Shown piece after piece: positions 36,540 to 51,251 of a stretch of DNA of 64,000 nucleotides. The translations under genes and the position numbers were made by a program. Location: contig NZ_BDQM01000016.1 of the NCBI RefSeq assembly GCF_002207865.1, positions 18,792-82,791 of the forward strand, given 5' to 3'. Position 1 is the first letter of the stretch. Each line of letters opens with the position of its first letter. Below the pieces are notes generated by a model. It saw only the letters and a program-made list of their open reading frames with translations. It made no database searches and was not told the origin of the DNA. The stretch is from Colwellia marinimaniae. GTDB lineage: Bacteria > Pseudomonadota > Gammaproteobacteria > Enterobacterales > Alteromonadaceae.

Positions 36540-37109
36540 ATGTTTTCTATTTCTTCTGGCTGGCTAGCACAAGCACAACATTTCCCCTCGCCGTATTTTT
36601 CTCCGCGCGAATTAGCGGATGACATTAGTTTATTGGTTATCCATAATATTTCCCTGCCGGCAGGGCAGTTTGGTGGTAATTGCATCCATGATTTATTTCT
36701 TGGGCAATTAGATTGTAACGCCCATGCTAGTTTTAATGACTTGCAGGGGGTGGAAGTTTCCGCGCATTGTCTTATCCGCCGGGATGGTCGCATTAGCCAG
36801 TATGTATCTTTTGATGATAAGGCTTGGCATGCGGGAGCTTCTTCATTTAGAGCAAGGCCGCGCTGTAATGATTATTCTATTGGTATTGAATTAGAGGGCA
36901 CAGATGATATTTGTTATACCGCAGAGCAGTACCAACAACTAATAGCGTTAACACTTTGTTTGCAAAATAAATTTCCTGGCATTATCATGAGTCATATCGT
37001 GGGTCATTGTGATATTGCCCCAGGTAGAAAAACCGATCCCGGGCCAGTATTTGATTGGCAATACTTTCGTCAGTGTTTAACTGAACAAGCGACAAGGAAT
37101 AATATTTAG
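36540..37109 (+). CDS. ampD: 1,6-anhydro-N-acetylmuramyl-L-alanine amidase AmpD
   Basis: Cytoplasmic zinc amidase of peptidoglycan recycling that removes the stem peptide from anhydro-muropeptides; its loss induces AmpC in enterics. The zinc ligands correspond to H35 (LLVIHNIS), H156 and D166 (HCDIAPGRKTDPGP), matching E. coli H34/H154/D164 within one or two positions. The length is 189 aa. ampE starts one base after its stop, so the two are coupled. It is divergent from the protease/nadC unit. Confidence 0.95.
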   Translation: MFSISSGWLAQAQHFPSPYFSPRELADDISLLVIHNISLPAGQFGGNCIHDLFLGQLDCNAHASFNDLQGVEVSAHCLIRRDGRISQYVSFDDKAWHAGASSFRARPRCNDYSIGIELEGTDDICYTAEQYQQLIALTLCLQNKFPGIIMSHIVGHCDIAPGRKTDPGPVFDWQYFRQCLTEQATRNNI

Positions 37110-37110
37110 C

Positions 37111-38034
37111 ATGAGTTTATTAAGTTTATTAATTGCACTGGCTGCAGAGCGTTCGTTATCTGCCAAAGTGTGGCGATTTAATTTTTATTATCAACACTAT
37201 CTACATTTTTTTAGCAAAAACTTTACCGCTAAACAAGGTACGGTCGCGAGTGCGGTCTTCATTATCTTACCTGTTATGGCGACGTATTTTTTGCTTGAGC
37301 TAATTGATAACAGCGTCATGCAATTAGTTATCTCGACTTTGGTGCTTATTGTTTGTTTTGGTTGTACCACCACGAGAAAGAGTTATAAAAGCTACCTGCA
37401 CTCAGCTTTTCGCGGTGAAGAAACGACCACGGCAATGCACCATCAGCAGTTATTATCGGACAAAAACTTACCTAATATGGGCTTTGGTCCAGCACTCATT
37501 TGGTTAAACTACCGTTATTACATTGCTATTATGCTGTATTTTACCGTGTTTGGTGCTGCTGGCGCGGTATTTTACCGTTTGTTGACTAGCGTTATTGAAC
37601 ATAAAAAATCTCAATGTATTGCCAGTGAAAATGAAAATAAAGCACAAGCAGAGGCTAACTCGGTAGCTAAAAGCGGCACTGAGCATGAGGCTCAACATGA
37701 AGGGAATGTTGCCCCTACTATTATCAATGGCTGTCAAAACCATCACGATGTACTTTATTGGCTAGATTGGGTACCTGTGCGAGTTGCCTCTTTTGGTTAT
37801 ATGTTTGTTGGTCACTTCTCTAAAGCTATGCCCGTTTGGTTAGACAGTTTATTTGATAGCCAAAAACCTACTCATCAAATTTTAATTGATGTTGCGCAAA
37901 AATCGGAAGACATTATAGTGAATGAGGACGACTGCACAGCTGAGCCTTGTTTATTAGTCAGACTAGCAAAACGTAATGTCTTACTGGTCCTTGCCGTTAT
38001 TTCAATATTGACCTTAGCTGGCTTACTAAACTAA
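37111..38034 (+). CDS. ampE: AmpE-like inner-membrane protein
   Basis: A 307-residue membrane protein that begins SLLSLLIALAAERSLSAKVWRFNFYY, the typical AmpE/CobD-like start. Helices lie at about residues 45-65, 65-85, 130-155 and 285-305, and a conserved WLDWVPVRVASFGYMFVGHF segment is present. A hydrophilic insert (about residues 170-205, rich in Glu, Ala and Asn) is longer than usual. AmpE is linked to beta-lactamase signalling and peptidoglycan recycling, but its reaction is not established. It is translationally coupled to ampD. Confidence 0.88.
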   Translation: MSLLSLLIALAAERSLSAKVWRFNFYYQHYLHFFSKNFTAKQGTVASAVFIILPVMATYFLLELIDNSVMQLVISTLVLIVCFGCTTTRKSYKSYLHSAFRGEETTTAMHHQQLLSDKNLPNMGFGPALIWLNYRYYIAIMLYFTVFGAAGAVFYRLLTSVIEHKKSQCIASENENKAQAEANSVAKSGTEHEAQHEGNVAPTIINGCQNHHDVLYWLDWVPVRVASFGYMFVGHFSKAMPVWLDSLFDSQKPTHQILIDVAQKSEDIIVNEDDCTAEPCLLVRLAKRNVLLVLAVISILTLAGLLN

Positions 38035-38050
38035 GTAAACAGCCTAAATC

Positions 38051-38065
38051 AATGGTCAGACCAAT
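38051..38065. promoter_or_regulatory. Upstream PdhR-type box
   Basis: AATGGTCAGACCAAT resembles the PdhR consensus ATTGGTNNNACCAAT with one mismatch. It lies just after ampE and about 110 bp before the presumed pdhR transcription start. Confidence 0.55.
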
Positions 38066-38127
38066 CGTCCTTCTTGCTTTAATGCGCTAAAATTAGACAG
38101 TAATTTATTACTTTAGCGCATAAAACC

Positions 38128-38156
38128 TTGCTTAAATCCTAGCCATAAACTAAATT
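38128..38156 (+). promoter_or_regulatory. Candidate pdhR-aceEF promoter
   Basis: TTGCTT (38128-38133) and TAAATT (38151-38156) with a 17-bp spacer, giving a start near 38163. It lies between the two PdhR boxes in the 290-bp gap before pdhR. Confidence 0.45.
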
Positions 38157-38202
38157 TACTTGTCAAAAGTAGCTATATTTGCTACTTTATTACTCATAAA
38201 TT

Positions 38203-38219
38203 AATTGGTCTTACCAATT
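38203..38219. promoter_or_regulatory. PdhR operator
   Basis: AATTGGTCTTACCAATT is a perfect palindrome around a 3-bp centre and matches the PdhR consensus fully. It lies about 40 bp downstream of the candidate start and 106 bp before pdhR, where bound repressor would block transcription of pdhR-aceEF. Confidence 0.85.
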
Positions 38220-38324
38220 TACCAAGAGTTTTTTAGGGGCTTTTGCCTAGACATTTCTCTTTAGTCTCGTGGAAATAATGAGTTAATTAACTTTTATGAA
38301 TGCCAACCTAACGAAAAGAAATCA

Positions 38325-39086
38325 ATGCTAGCATCAAAAAAAACTGGCCGAGTGAAGCCGCAGAAGTTGGCTGACATTATCTTAGCCCAGCTTGAAGCCA
38401 TGATTATTGAAGGCAGTTTAAAGCCGGGTGAAAAATTATTACCCGAGCGTGAACTGGCTTTGCAGTTTGAAGTTTCAAGGCCATCATTACGTGAAGCAAT
38501 ACAGAAATTAGAGAGCAAAGGTTTAGTGACTCGCAAACAAGGTGGTGGCACCTTTGTCTGTAAAAATTTACTCAGCGGGTTTTCCGATCCCTTGTTTGAA
38601 TTAATGTCTAATGATAATGAATCACAATTTGATTTATTAGAATTTCGTCATGGTATTGAAGGTATGGCCTCGTATTATGCTGCCATGCGTGGCACGCCAG
38701 CAGATTTTGAGCAAATTCAAATTAAGCACGATGACATTGGTACTAGCCAATTAGAAAATGATTTTCGCGTGGAAGCAGAAGCGGTGGTTGAATTTCATTT
38801 AGCTATTTGTGCCGCTTCACATAATGCGGTGATATTTCAACTTGCTCGCAGTATGTCTGCATTACTTGCTGATAATATTGCACAAAATTTAACAGTATTG
38901 GCAAAACGTCCGGATATCTTTAGCAAGATAACCGATTATAGAAAACGTTTGCTCAATGCTATTGTCAGTGGTCAGCCAAAAAAAGCTTGGGGTGCAAGTC
39001 ATAGACACTTAGCTTTTATTGAAGAAATCCTGTTAAAACTTAGCCAGGAAAACAGCCGCATGGAACGCTCTATGCGCAGAATGTAG
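38325..39086 (+). CDS. pdhR: Pyruvate-responsive repressor PdhR
   Basis: A 253-residue GntR/FadR-type regulator. The N-terminal winged helix contains LKPGEKLLPERELALQFEVSRPSLREAIQKLESKGLV followed by RKQGGGTFV. The C-terminal FCD domain (about 90-240) has the metal/ligand histidines in LEFRHGIEGMA and VEFHLAICAASHN. In E. coli PdhR represses its own operon and releases DNA on binding pyruvate. The two palindromes upstream support autoregulation. aceE begins 93 nt downstream. Confidence 0.95.
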   Translation: MLASKKTGRVKPQKLADIILAQLEAMIIEGSLKPGEKLLPERELALQFEVSRPSLREAIQKLESKGLVTRKQGGGTFVCKNLLSGFSDPLFELMSNDNESQFDLLEFRHGIEGMASYYAAMRGTPADFEQIQIKHDDIGTSQLENDFRVEAEAVVEFHLAICAASHNAVIFQLARSMSALLADNIAQNLTVLAKRPDIFSKITDYRKRLLNAIVSGQPKKAWGASHRHLAFIEEILLKLSQENSRMERSMRRM

Positions 39087-39179
39087 TCGCTAGAAGAAAT
39101 TACGTATTTGTACTATGAATAATTAGAAAATTTAATTATAAACTTTTATAAAATAAGAAAGTATTGGAGACTAAACAAT

Positions 39180-41867
<2,688 letters not shown>

Positions 41868-41892
41868 TTAGCATCTAGATAAGGAAAATATA

Positions 41893-43557
41893 ATGTCTAT
41901 TGAAAAAATCCTAGTCCCTGATGTTGGTGGCGATGAAGTTGAAATTATTGAAATTTGTGTTGCTGTCGGTGATAGCTTAGAAGCCGATGAAGGTATTATA
42001 ACCGTAGAAACTGACAAAGCTTCTATGGATATTCCAGCGCCTTTTGCCGGTGAGCTATTAAGCTTGTCAGTAAGTGTTGGTGATAAAATCAAAGAAGGGG
42101 ATCTTATTGCTGAGATGAAAAGTGCATCGGCTGCTACTCCTGCTGAAGAAGCGCCAGCTGCGCCCGTAGTGGCAACACCGGCGGCCGCACCTGCGCCCGT
42201 TGTTGACGCTGCTCCGATAGCCGCTACGCCAGCACCTTCAACAGTAGAAATAATTGATATCGCGGTACCAGATATTGGTGAAGACGGGACAGTTGAAGTC
42301 ATTGATGTTTTGGTGAGTGTTGGTGATGTCATTGAAGAAGAAGATGGCTTGATCACGCTAGAAACCGATAAAGCTACTATGGATGTGCCATCAACCCATG
42401 CCGGCACGGTTAAAGAAGTATTTATTAGTAACGGTGACAAGGTTAAGCAAGGGTCATTAGTAATCAAGCTTGAAACTGCTGGCAGTGAAGCCGCCGCTAT
42501 TGTGGCTCCCGCTGTTGCAGCTGCTCCGGCACCTGCAGTAGCAGTAGCCGCGCCAACTGTTACCCCAACAACCGCGCCTAAGGCTGCGCCAGTACCACAT
42601 CACCCACAACTAGGTACTGTTAACAAAGGTAGTATTTACACCTCGCCGTCAATTCGCCGCTTGGCTCGTGAATTTGGCGTAGATTTAACCTTAGTTAAAG
42701 GCACAGGTCGTAAAAACCGCATCTTAAAAGATGATGTGCAATCATACGTTAAATATGAATTATCTCGCCCTAAAGCCAATGCGGGTAGCTCAGTTGCTGC
42801 TGGTGAAGGTGGTTTACAAGTGGTTAGTGCCAGAGCGATAGATTTCTCTAAATTTGGTGACATTGAAACTAAGCCATTATCACGCATTCAGAAGATTTCT
42901 GGACCATTCTTACATCGCAACTGGGTAACTATTCCACATGTTACTCAATTTGATGAAGCTGATATCACTAACGTTGAAGCCTTCCGTAAAGAGCAAAACG
43001 TACTTTGTGAAAAACAAAAGCTTGGTTTTAAAATTACGCCATTAGTCTTTGTTTTAAAAGCAGCCGCAAATGCGTTGCGCGCTTTCCCGACGTTTAATTC
43101 AAGCTTGAGTGAAGACGGTGAAAGCTTAATTCTTAAGAAGTACATCCACATTGGTATTGCCGTTGATACACCAAACGGTTTAGTTGTACCAGTAGTGCGC
43201 GATGTTGATCAAAAAGGTATTCACCAGTTATCGCGTGAATTACTTGAAATCAGCATGAAAGCACGTGATGGCAAGTTAAAGGCAACTGATATGCAAGGTG
43301 GTTGTTTCACCATTTCTAGCCTTGGCGGTATTGGTGGTACAGCGTTTACGCCAATCGTTAATGCCCCAGAGGTGGCTATTTTAGGTGTTTCTAAATCAGA
43401 AATGAAACCTAAGTGGAATGGTAAAGAGTTTGAACCTAAGCTAATGTTACCATTATCAATGTCTTATGATCATCGTGTCATTGATGGTGCCTTGGCCGCA
43501 CGCTTCACAGTACATCTTGCTGGTGTAATGTCTGACATTCGTAAATTGATATTGTAG
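41893..43557 (+). CDS. aceF: Pyruvate dehydrogenase E2, dihydrolipoyl acetyltransferase
   Basis: A 554-residue core subunit with two lipoyl domains (lipoylated lysines in ETDKASMDIP, K42, and ETDKATMDVP near residue 160). They are joined by alanine/proline-rich linkers. A peripheral-subunit-binding domain follows (about 250-285, TSPSIRRLAREFGVDL), then the catalytic domain with H527 in SYDHRVIDGA. E. coli AceF has three lipoyl domains; two is common in other gammaproteobacteria. It assembles the 24-mer core and passes acetyl to CoA. A 243-bp gap separates it from lpd. Confidence 0.97.
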   Translation: MSIEKILVPDVGGDEVEIIEICVAVGDSLEADEGIITVETDKASMDIPAPFAGELLSLSVSVGDKIKEGDLIAEMKSASAATPAEEAPAAPVVATPAAAPAPVVDAAPIAATPAPSTVEIIDIAVPDIGEDGTVEVIDVLVSVGDVIEEEDGLITLETDKATMDVPSTHAGTVKEVFISNGDKVKQGSLVIKLETAGSEAAAIVAPAVAAAPAPAVAVAAPTVTPTTAPKAAPVPHHPQLGTVNKGSIYTSPSIRRLAREFGVDLTLVKGTGRKNRILKDDVQSYVKYELSRPKANAGSSVAAGEGGLQVVSARAIDFSKFGDIETKPLSRIQKISGPFLHRNWVTIPHVTQFDEADITNVEAFRKEQNVLCEKQKLGFKITPLVFVLKAAANALRAFPTFNSSLSEDGESLILKKYIHIGIAVDTPNGLVVPVVRDVDQKGIHQLSRELLEISMKARDGKLKATDMQGGCFTISSLGGIGGTAFTPIVNAPEVAILGVSKSEMKPKWNGKEFEPKLMLPLSMSYDHRVIDGALAARFTVHLAGVMSDIRKLIL

Positions 43558-43697
43558 GCGGGAATTTATTCGCGCTTTTATATCAACACCAAGCAATTAA
43601 TATTGGCGAAGTTCAACACATAAGAGTAGAATTTCGCCATAAAATTTGAAATAGATAAAAAGGGAGTTCAATACGCCGTTAATTTATTTAACAGCAA

Positions 43698-43740
43698 GTT
43701 GAAAGCACGAAGTTGATGACCATCAATGAGTACTTTCAAC
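43698..43740. promoter_or_regulatory. Nested palindromic hairpin between aceF and lpd
   Basis: GTTGAAAG / CTTTCAAC forms the outer stem and TTGATG / CATCAA an inner one, symmetric around the centre. It lies about 60 bp before lpd. There is no T run, so it is more likely an operator, RNA processing site or repeat than a terminator. An additional TGGCGAA / TTCGCCA pair lies upstream (about 43602-43640). Confidence 0.4.
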
Positions 43741-43800
43741 GCAGCTATTAGAGAAAGGAACAAAGTGTTGAGCTAACCTTAACTAATAATGAGGATAAGC

Positions 43801-45234
43801 ATGAGTAACGATATCAAAACTCAAGTAGTAATTTTAGGTGCCGGCCCTGGTGGCTATTCAGCAGCATTTCGCGCCGCTGATCTAGGCTTAGATGTAGTAC
43901 TAGTAGAAAGCCGTAAAACATTAGGTGGCGTATGTTTAAATGTCGGTTGTATCCCTTCTAAAGCATTACTTCACGTAGCTAAAGTTATTGACGATGCCGC
44001 AGCTATGGCATCTCACGGTGTTACTTTTGGTAAGCCTGAAATCGATTTAGACAAAATTCGTAGCTGGAAAGACAGTGTCACTGCACAGCTTACCGGTGGT
44101 TTATCGGGTATGGCAAAAAGCCGTAAAGTAACCACAGTTTATGGTTACGGTAAATTTACTTCTGATAAAACTATTGTTGTAGAAGGCAACGATGGCGAAA
44201 CAACCACTATTAGTTTTGATAATGCCATTATTGCGGCAGGTTCGTCAGTGGTTAACTTACCATTCATTCCAACTGATGACCCACGTGTTATTGATTCTAC
44301 CGGTGCGTTAGAGCTTAAAGACGTACCAGCAGAAATGTTAGTATTGGGTGGCGGTATCATTGGCCTAGAAATGGGTACTGTATATAAGGCCTTAGGCTCT
44401 AACGTATCAGTGGTTGAATTTGCTGACCAATTAGTACCAGCGGCTGATAAAGATATTGTTAGAATTTACACCAACTACAACAAGAAAAAATTCAACATTA
44501 TGTTGTCTACTAAAGTTGTCGCGGTTGAAGCAAAAGATGACGGTTTATACGTTACTTTTGAGGGTAAAAAAGCACCAAGCGACCCAGTACGTTACGACAA
44601 AATTTTAGTTGCTGTTGGCCGTAAGCCAAACGGTCACTTAGTTGCTGCTGATAAAGCCGGCGTAAATGTTGATGAGCGTGGTTTCATTAACGTTTCTAAA
44701 GAATTACGTACTAACGTACCGCACATCTTCGCTATCGGTGATGTTGTTGGTCAACCTATGCTTGCTCATAAAGCGGTTCATGAAGCACATGTAGCTGCTG
44801 AAGTTATTTCTGGCAAAAAACATACTTTTGAACCTCGTTGTATTCCTTCAATTGCTTATACTGATCCAGAAATGGCTTGGGTTGGCGTTACTGAAGCTGA
44901 AGCAAAAGAGCAAGGTTTAAATATCGAAGTTGCTAACTTCCCATGGGCTGCTTCTGGCCGTGCTATCGCTTCTGCACGTACTGAAGGTAAAACTAAGATG
45001 ATCTTTGAAAAAGAAACAGGTCGTGTACTTGGTGGCGCTATTGTTGGCATCAATGCCGGTGAATTACTAGGTGAAATTTGTTTAGCGGTTGAAATGGGCG
45101 CTGATGCGGAAGATCTTGCCTTAACTATTCATGCTCACCCAACGTTAAATGAATCAATTGGCTTAGCGGCAGAAATCTTTGAAGGTTCAATCACTGATTT
45201 ACCCAATGCTAAAGCAGCTAAAAAGAAAAAATAA
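43801..45234 (+). CDS. lpd: Dihydrolipoyl dehydrogenase
   Basis: FAD enzyme that reoxidises dihydrolipoyl groups of the pyruvate and 2-oxoglutarate dehydrogenase complexes, producing NADH. It begins IKTQVVILGAGPGGYSAAFRAADLG (FAD-binding GxGxxG). The redox disulfide is C45/C50 in GGVCLNVGCIPSK. The NAD-binding GGGIIGLEMG and the C-terminal HAHPTLNESI (catalytic His-Glu) are present. ATG at 43801 is chosen over one at 43789 because TGAGGA stands 7 nt before it. It ends at a strong terminator and may have its own promoter in the aceF-lpd gap. Confidence 0.97.
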   Translation: MSNDIKTQVVILGAGPGGYSAAFRAADLGLDVVLVESRKTLGGVCLNVGCIPSKALLHVAKVIDDAAAMASHGVTFGKPEIDLDKIRSWKDSVTAQLTGGLSGMAKSRKVTTVYGYGKFTSDKTIVVEGNDGETTTISFDNAIIAAGSSVVNLPFIPTDDPRVIDSTGALELKDVPAEMLVLGGGIIGLEMGTVYKALGSNVSVVEFADQLVPAADKDIVRIYTNYNKKKFNIMLSTKVVAVEAKDDGLYVTFEGKKAPSDPVRYDKILVAVGRKPNGHLVAADKAGVNVDERGFINVSKELRTNVPHIFAIGDVVGQPMLAHKAVHEAHVAAEVISGKKHTFEPRCIPSIAYTDPEMAWVGVTEAEAKEQGLNIEVANFPWAASGRAIASARTEGKTKMIFEKETGRVLGGAIVGINAGELLGEICLAVEMGADAEDLALTIHAHPTLNESIGLAAEIFEGSITDLPNAKAAKKKK

Positions 45235-45266
45235 TATTGTTTAGCTTATAAAGATATTAATAATTT

Positions 45267-45305
45267 AAAAACCAGTTACTTGCCTCAAGTAACTGGTTTT
45301 TTTTA
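45267..45305 (+). terminator. lpd rho-independent terminator
   Basis: A 16-bp perfect stem (45267-45282 with 45286-45301, loop CCT), followed by more T. Confidence 0.92.
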
Positions 45306-45318
45306 GGTTAAATTATTA

Positions 45319-45930
45319 TTAAAACTTATCTTCCACGTAATACAAACTAACAGGGATAGCTAAACAGCTGGCAAGAAATTCCTCTGCATGTATTTCACCT
45401 TGGCCTTGGTATTGCCAACCTAACGTTAGCGCTATTTGCGTGGGCCTAAAATTGCCATTATTGCTTTGCTCTTCAGTAAAAGGGTACTTAACACCATTGC
45501 CTTGCATAAGTTTATCTTTAGTGAGCGGACTGTGTTCTAGTGTAGATAAGTTATCTGCCCTTTTTGCAAAGTCGACAAAAAAGCGGACGGATGCTTGGCA
45601 ATAATCAAAACGCTTCTTTTTAGCCGCTAATAGGCTTTCTTCTTCAGTCATCAAACGTCGCTGATGACCCGCTGTGGGCTGTTCTTTGAGACTTGTTTTT
45701 ATTTTTTGGTAAAATATCGAGTATGGATTATCCATTAAGGCTAATTTAGTGTGCATCTCTGGCCAGGCCTGTAAAGCTAACTGTTTGTTAAATTCAGCGG
45801 TAACTTCAGCACTCATTTCATCTGTTATAGCCTTCGAGTTTGCCATAGAACTAAAAAATGTCACTATGCTCACTCCAGTGAAAGCTATAGCGCGAATATA
45901 CTGCCAGTAAGTCTTTTTATTAGTTTTCAT
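45319..45930 (-). CDS. Secreted protein of unknown function
   Basis: A 203-residue protein with an N-terminal signal-like segment (basic TNKKTYWQ, hydrophobic AIAFTGVSIVTFFSSMANSKA, cleavage around residue 35). The mature part is mostly helical and contains AEFNKQLALQAWPEMHTKLALMDNPYSIFYQKIKTSL. Two cysteines (in FDYCQAS and LASCLAIP) could form a disulfide. I recognise no family. It is convergent with lpd and divergent from the beta-galactosidase gene. Confidence 0.6.
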   Translation of the reverse strand: MKTNKKTYWQYIRAIAFTGVSIVTFFSSMANSKAITDEMSAEVTAEFNKQLALQAWPEMHTKLALMDNPYSIFYQKIKTSLKEQPTAGHQRRLMTEEESLLAAKKKRFDYCQASVRFFVDFAKRADNLSTLEHSPLTKDKLMQGNGVKYPFTEEQSNNGNFRPTQIALTLGWQYQGQGEIHAEEFLASCLAIPVSLYYVEDKF

Positions 45931-46185
45931 ACTATTATTTTTCTTCTTATTGTTTGGTTTACCAGCAACAGCTTAATTTATTTTAACTGATTATCCTACT
46001 TTTATTATGACAGCTTTGCTCACTTGCTCAAAGAACACGGTAGGGCATCTATTTTAGCTAAAACAGCGACCATGGCTTATTACTGTGAGAGTCCCAGTTG
46101 CCAGTGCGATAAAGTCATTATTTAACGAGAAAATAACGGTAAAATACTTGAACTAGTTTAAGGTCGTTCGTATTATACAAGTACG

Positions 46186-46195
46186 TTGTATACAA
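46186..46195. promoter_or_regulatory. Palindrome TTGTATACAA before the beta-galactosidase gene
   Basis: A perfect 10-bp palindrome 13 bp upstream of the ATG, with a near copy (TTATACAAG) 10 bp earlier. The TTGTATACAA form resembles operators bound by GntR-type sugar-metabolism repressors. No such repressor is adjacent, so the regulator is unknown. Confidence 0.4.
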
Positions 46196-46208
46196 TATGG
46201 TATTTTAA

Positions 46209-49427
<3,219 letters not shown>

Positions 49428-49627
49428 TGTGGCAAGCAACCGCAGAAAGTTAAGAAAACACCCTAGTCACCACTAAATTTTATTTACTTTGGCGTTAACT
49501 TTACTTGCCATAGACTAGCTAGCTAAAGTGGTTAGCTGTGCTTTATGCTGAGTAATGTTAAAGCATTAACACTATAAAATTTTTTGTGCTTAACTAACTA
49601 TTGGGTCGACGCTATTTTAGTTTTTTC

Positions 49628-50449
49628 ATGAATAAATTTGCCATTATTTTTATCATTGTTGTTATTTTTACTGTTGCTATAAAACCTAAACATTTAATAG
49701 CAGCAAGTGGCCAAGATAACGCAAGTCAAGGCCAGGTAACTCTTACTCTTGCTGCGGATAATTGGTGTCCATTTAATTGCCAGCCAAATTCAGAGTATCC
49801 AGGTTATATGATTGAAATTGCTCAGCAAGTGTTTGCTGAGCATAATATCAATATTAACTATCAAATCATTCCTTGGTCAAGAGCCTTGCAACTTTGTCGT
49901 GCAGGAATCATATCAGCAGTGGTTGGTGGTTATATATCCGATGCACCAGATTTTATTTATCCATTGAATGAGCAGGGTTTGGTTGCTTTTAGTTTCTTTA
50001 GCTTAAAGCAAGGCCATTGGCGCTATCAAGGGCCGGCATCCTTGGATAACCAGCTGCTAGCAGTTGCCAATGGCTATGCCTATACCGAGAGCCTAGATAA
50101 CTATATAAAATTACATCAAGCCGATGCTACGCGCATTTATACCGCTTATGGCAATAAGCCATTAATTGAAAATATAACGCTACTGGAACAGGGCTTAATA
50201 GATGTGCTGGTCGAAACAGAAGCCGTATTTTGGTATACCAGTAAGCAATCTAACCGCCAGGAAAAGTTTAATATGGCAGGCCTTCTTGCTCCGGCTAAAC
50301 CTGCTTATATTGCTTTTTCTCCTGCTATTGAAGCATCAACAGAGTATGCTGATATCTTGTCTAAGGGCATTGTTCGACTACGTACTAATGGTGAGTTAGC
50401 ACGTATATTGGCTAAATATGGCTTAAGTGATTGGCAAGAGAGTCATTAG
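49628..50449 (+). CDS. Periplasmic solute-binding protein family 3-like protein
   Basis: A 273-residue protein with a signal peptide (NKFAIIFIIVVIFTVA) and the family 3 pattern: ADNWCPFNCQPNSEYPGYMIEIAQQVF, NYQIIPWSRAL, and a terminal TNGELARILAKYGL. It is not next to ABC permease genes. In Alteromonadales many such proteins stand alone and may be sensors or orphan binders. The start is uncertain: ATG at 49628 gives a normal signal peptide but has no clear ribosome site; a TTG at 49601 is in frame. Ligand unknown. Confidence 0.75.
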   Translation: MNKFAIIFIIVVIFTVAIKPKHLIAASGQDNASQGQVTLTLAADNWCPFNCQPNSEYPGYMIEIAQQVFAEHNININYQIIPWSRALQLCRAGIISAVVGGYISDAPDFIYPLNEQGLVAFSFFSLKQGHWRYQGPASLDNQLLAVANGYAYTESLDNYIKLHQADATRIYTAYGNKPLIENITLLEQGLIDVLVETEAVFWYTSKQSNRQEKFNMAGLLAPAKPAYIAFSPAIEASTEYADILSKGIVRLRTNGELARILAKYGLSDWQESH

Positions 50450-50491
50450 CTGGCAGTTTAGCGTGTTAATGCGCCAGGTCACTAGCCACAT

Positions 50492-51247
50492 TTAAGTCAT
50501 AAGCCACATATAGCAGGCCAAAAACACTAATAATGCGCCTAGTATTTTGCTAAATAATAGGCCATATGAAAATAGTTTTTCCAGGGCCACTATCAGCGTT
50601 AAGGCAATGATCCAGGGTAAACTCATCACGCCAAAAACCAAGAGCAAGGCCATTAACAGCCAGCAACAGCCAAGACAGTATTGACCATGGCTAAAGCCCA
50701 TGTTTATGGCGCCATAAATTCCTTCTTGCCAAGAGGAGGTTAAAAATCCCAACGGTGAGCGACAATGATTTAAGCAGCGCTGTTTAATAGGTAACCATTG
50801 ATACACTCCAGTAATTAAGAGTATTAAGCAGGTAAACTCAAGCTGTGCGCTGTTCATCATCGGAGTTAATAGGGCTAAATGATGTAACCACCATTGCAGC
50901 AAGGTAATCGCTAAACTATAGCCAAACCAAGCGAGTAAGTAGCCAACAATAAAATAAAAACTTGCCGCGTAAGGGGCATTGCGCGCCTTACGTTGATTAT
51001 TAATTTTGTCAATTAAATGCATTATCGGCAAGGCCGAAGGTAACATCATACCCGCCATCATGATGGCCCACATACTAAACAGCACAATGATATCGAGGTA
51101 ACTCCATTGGGCAACAGGAGTCATGTTCATCGTCATTATAAAAAATAGGTAATACCAAGCAGCCAAAATAATGCTTAAAGCCGTGTACAGTGGCCAGTGT
51201 TTCATCAAATGAGTTGCTCGTAACCTGTGCAAGCTTGCCCTTATCAC
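50492..51247 (-). CDS. DUF2182 integral membrane protein
   Basis: A 251-residue protein with about seven membrane helices. It contains MWAIMMAGMMLPSALPIMHLI and later GFSHGQYCLGCCWLLMALLLVFGVM, typical of the DUF2182 family of predicted metal-binding membrane proteins. The methionine-rich helix and CLGCC pair are possible metal ligands. It begins 4 nt after the DUF1326 gene ends, so the two form an operon. Their pairing is common, which suggests joint function, but none has been established as far as I know. Confidence 0.82.
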   Translation of the reverse strand: MIRASLHRLRATHLMKHWPLYTALSIILAAWYYLFFIMTMNMTPVAQWSYLDIIVLFSMWAIMMAGMMLPSALPIMHLIDKINNQRKARNAPYAASFYFIVGYLLAWFGYSLAITLLQWWLHHLALLTPMMNSAQLEFTCLILLITGVYQWLPIKQRCLNHCRSPLGFLTSSWQEGIYGAINMGFSHGQYCLGCCWLLMALLLVFGVMSLPWIIALTLIVALEKLFSYGLLFSKILGALLVFLACYMWLMT

Positions 51248-51251
51248 GATA

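Noticed and set aside
41868..42467. 199-residue Ser/Thr-rich minus-strand frame inside aceF
   Set aside because: It is the antisense shadow of the Ala/Pro-rich lipoyl linkers; the sense frame is an unmistakable AceF.
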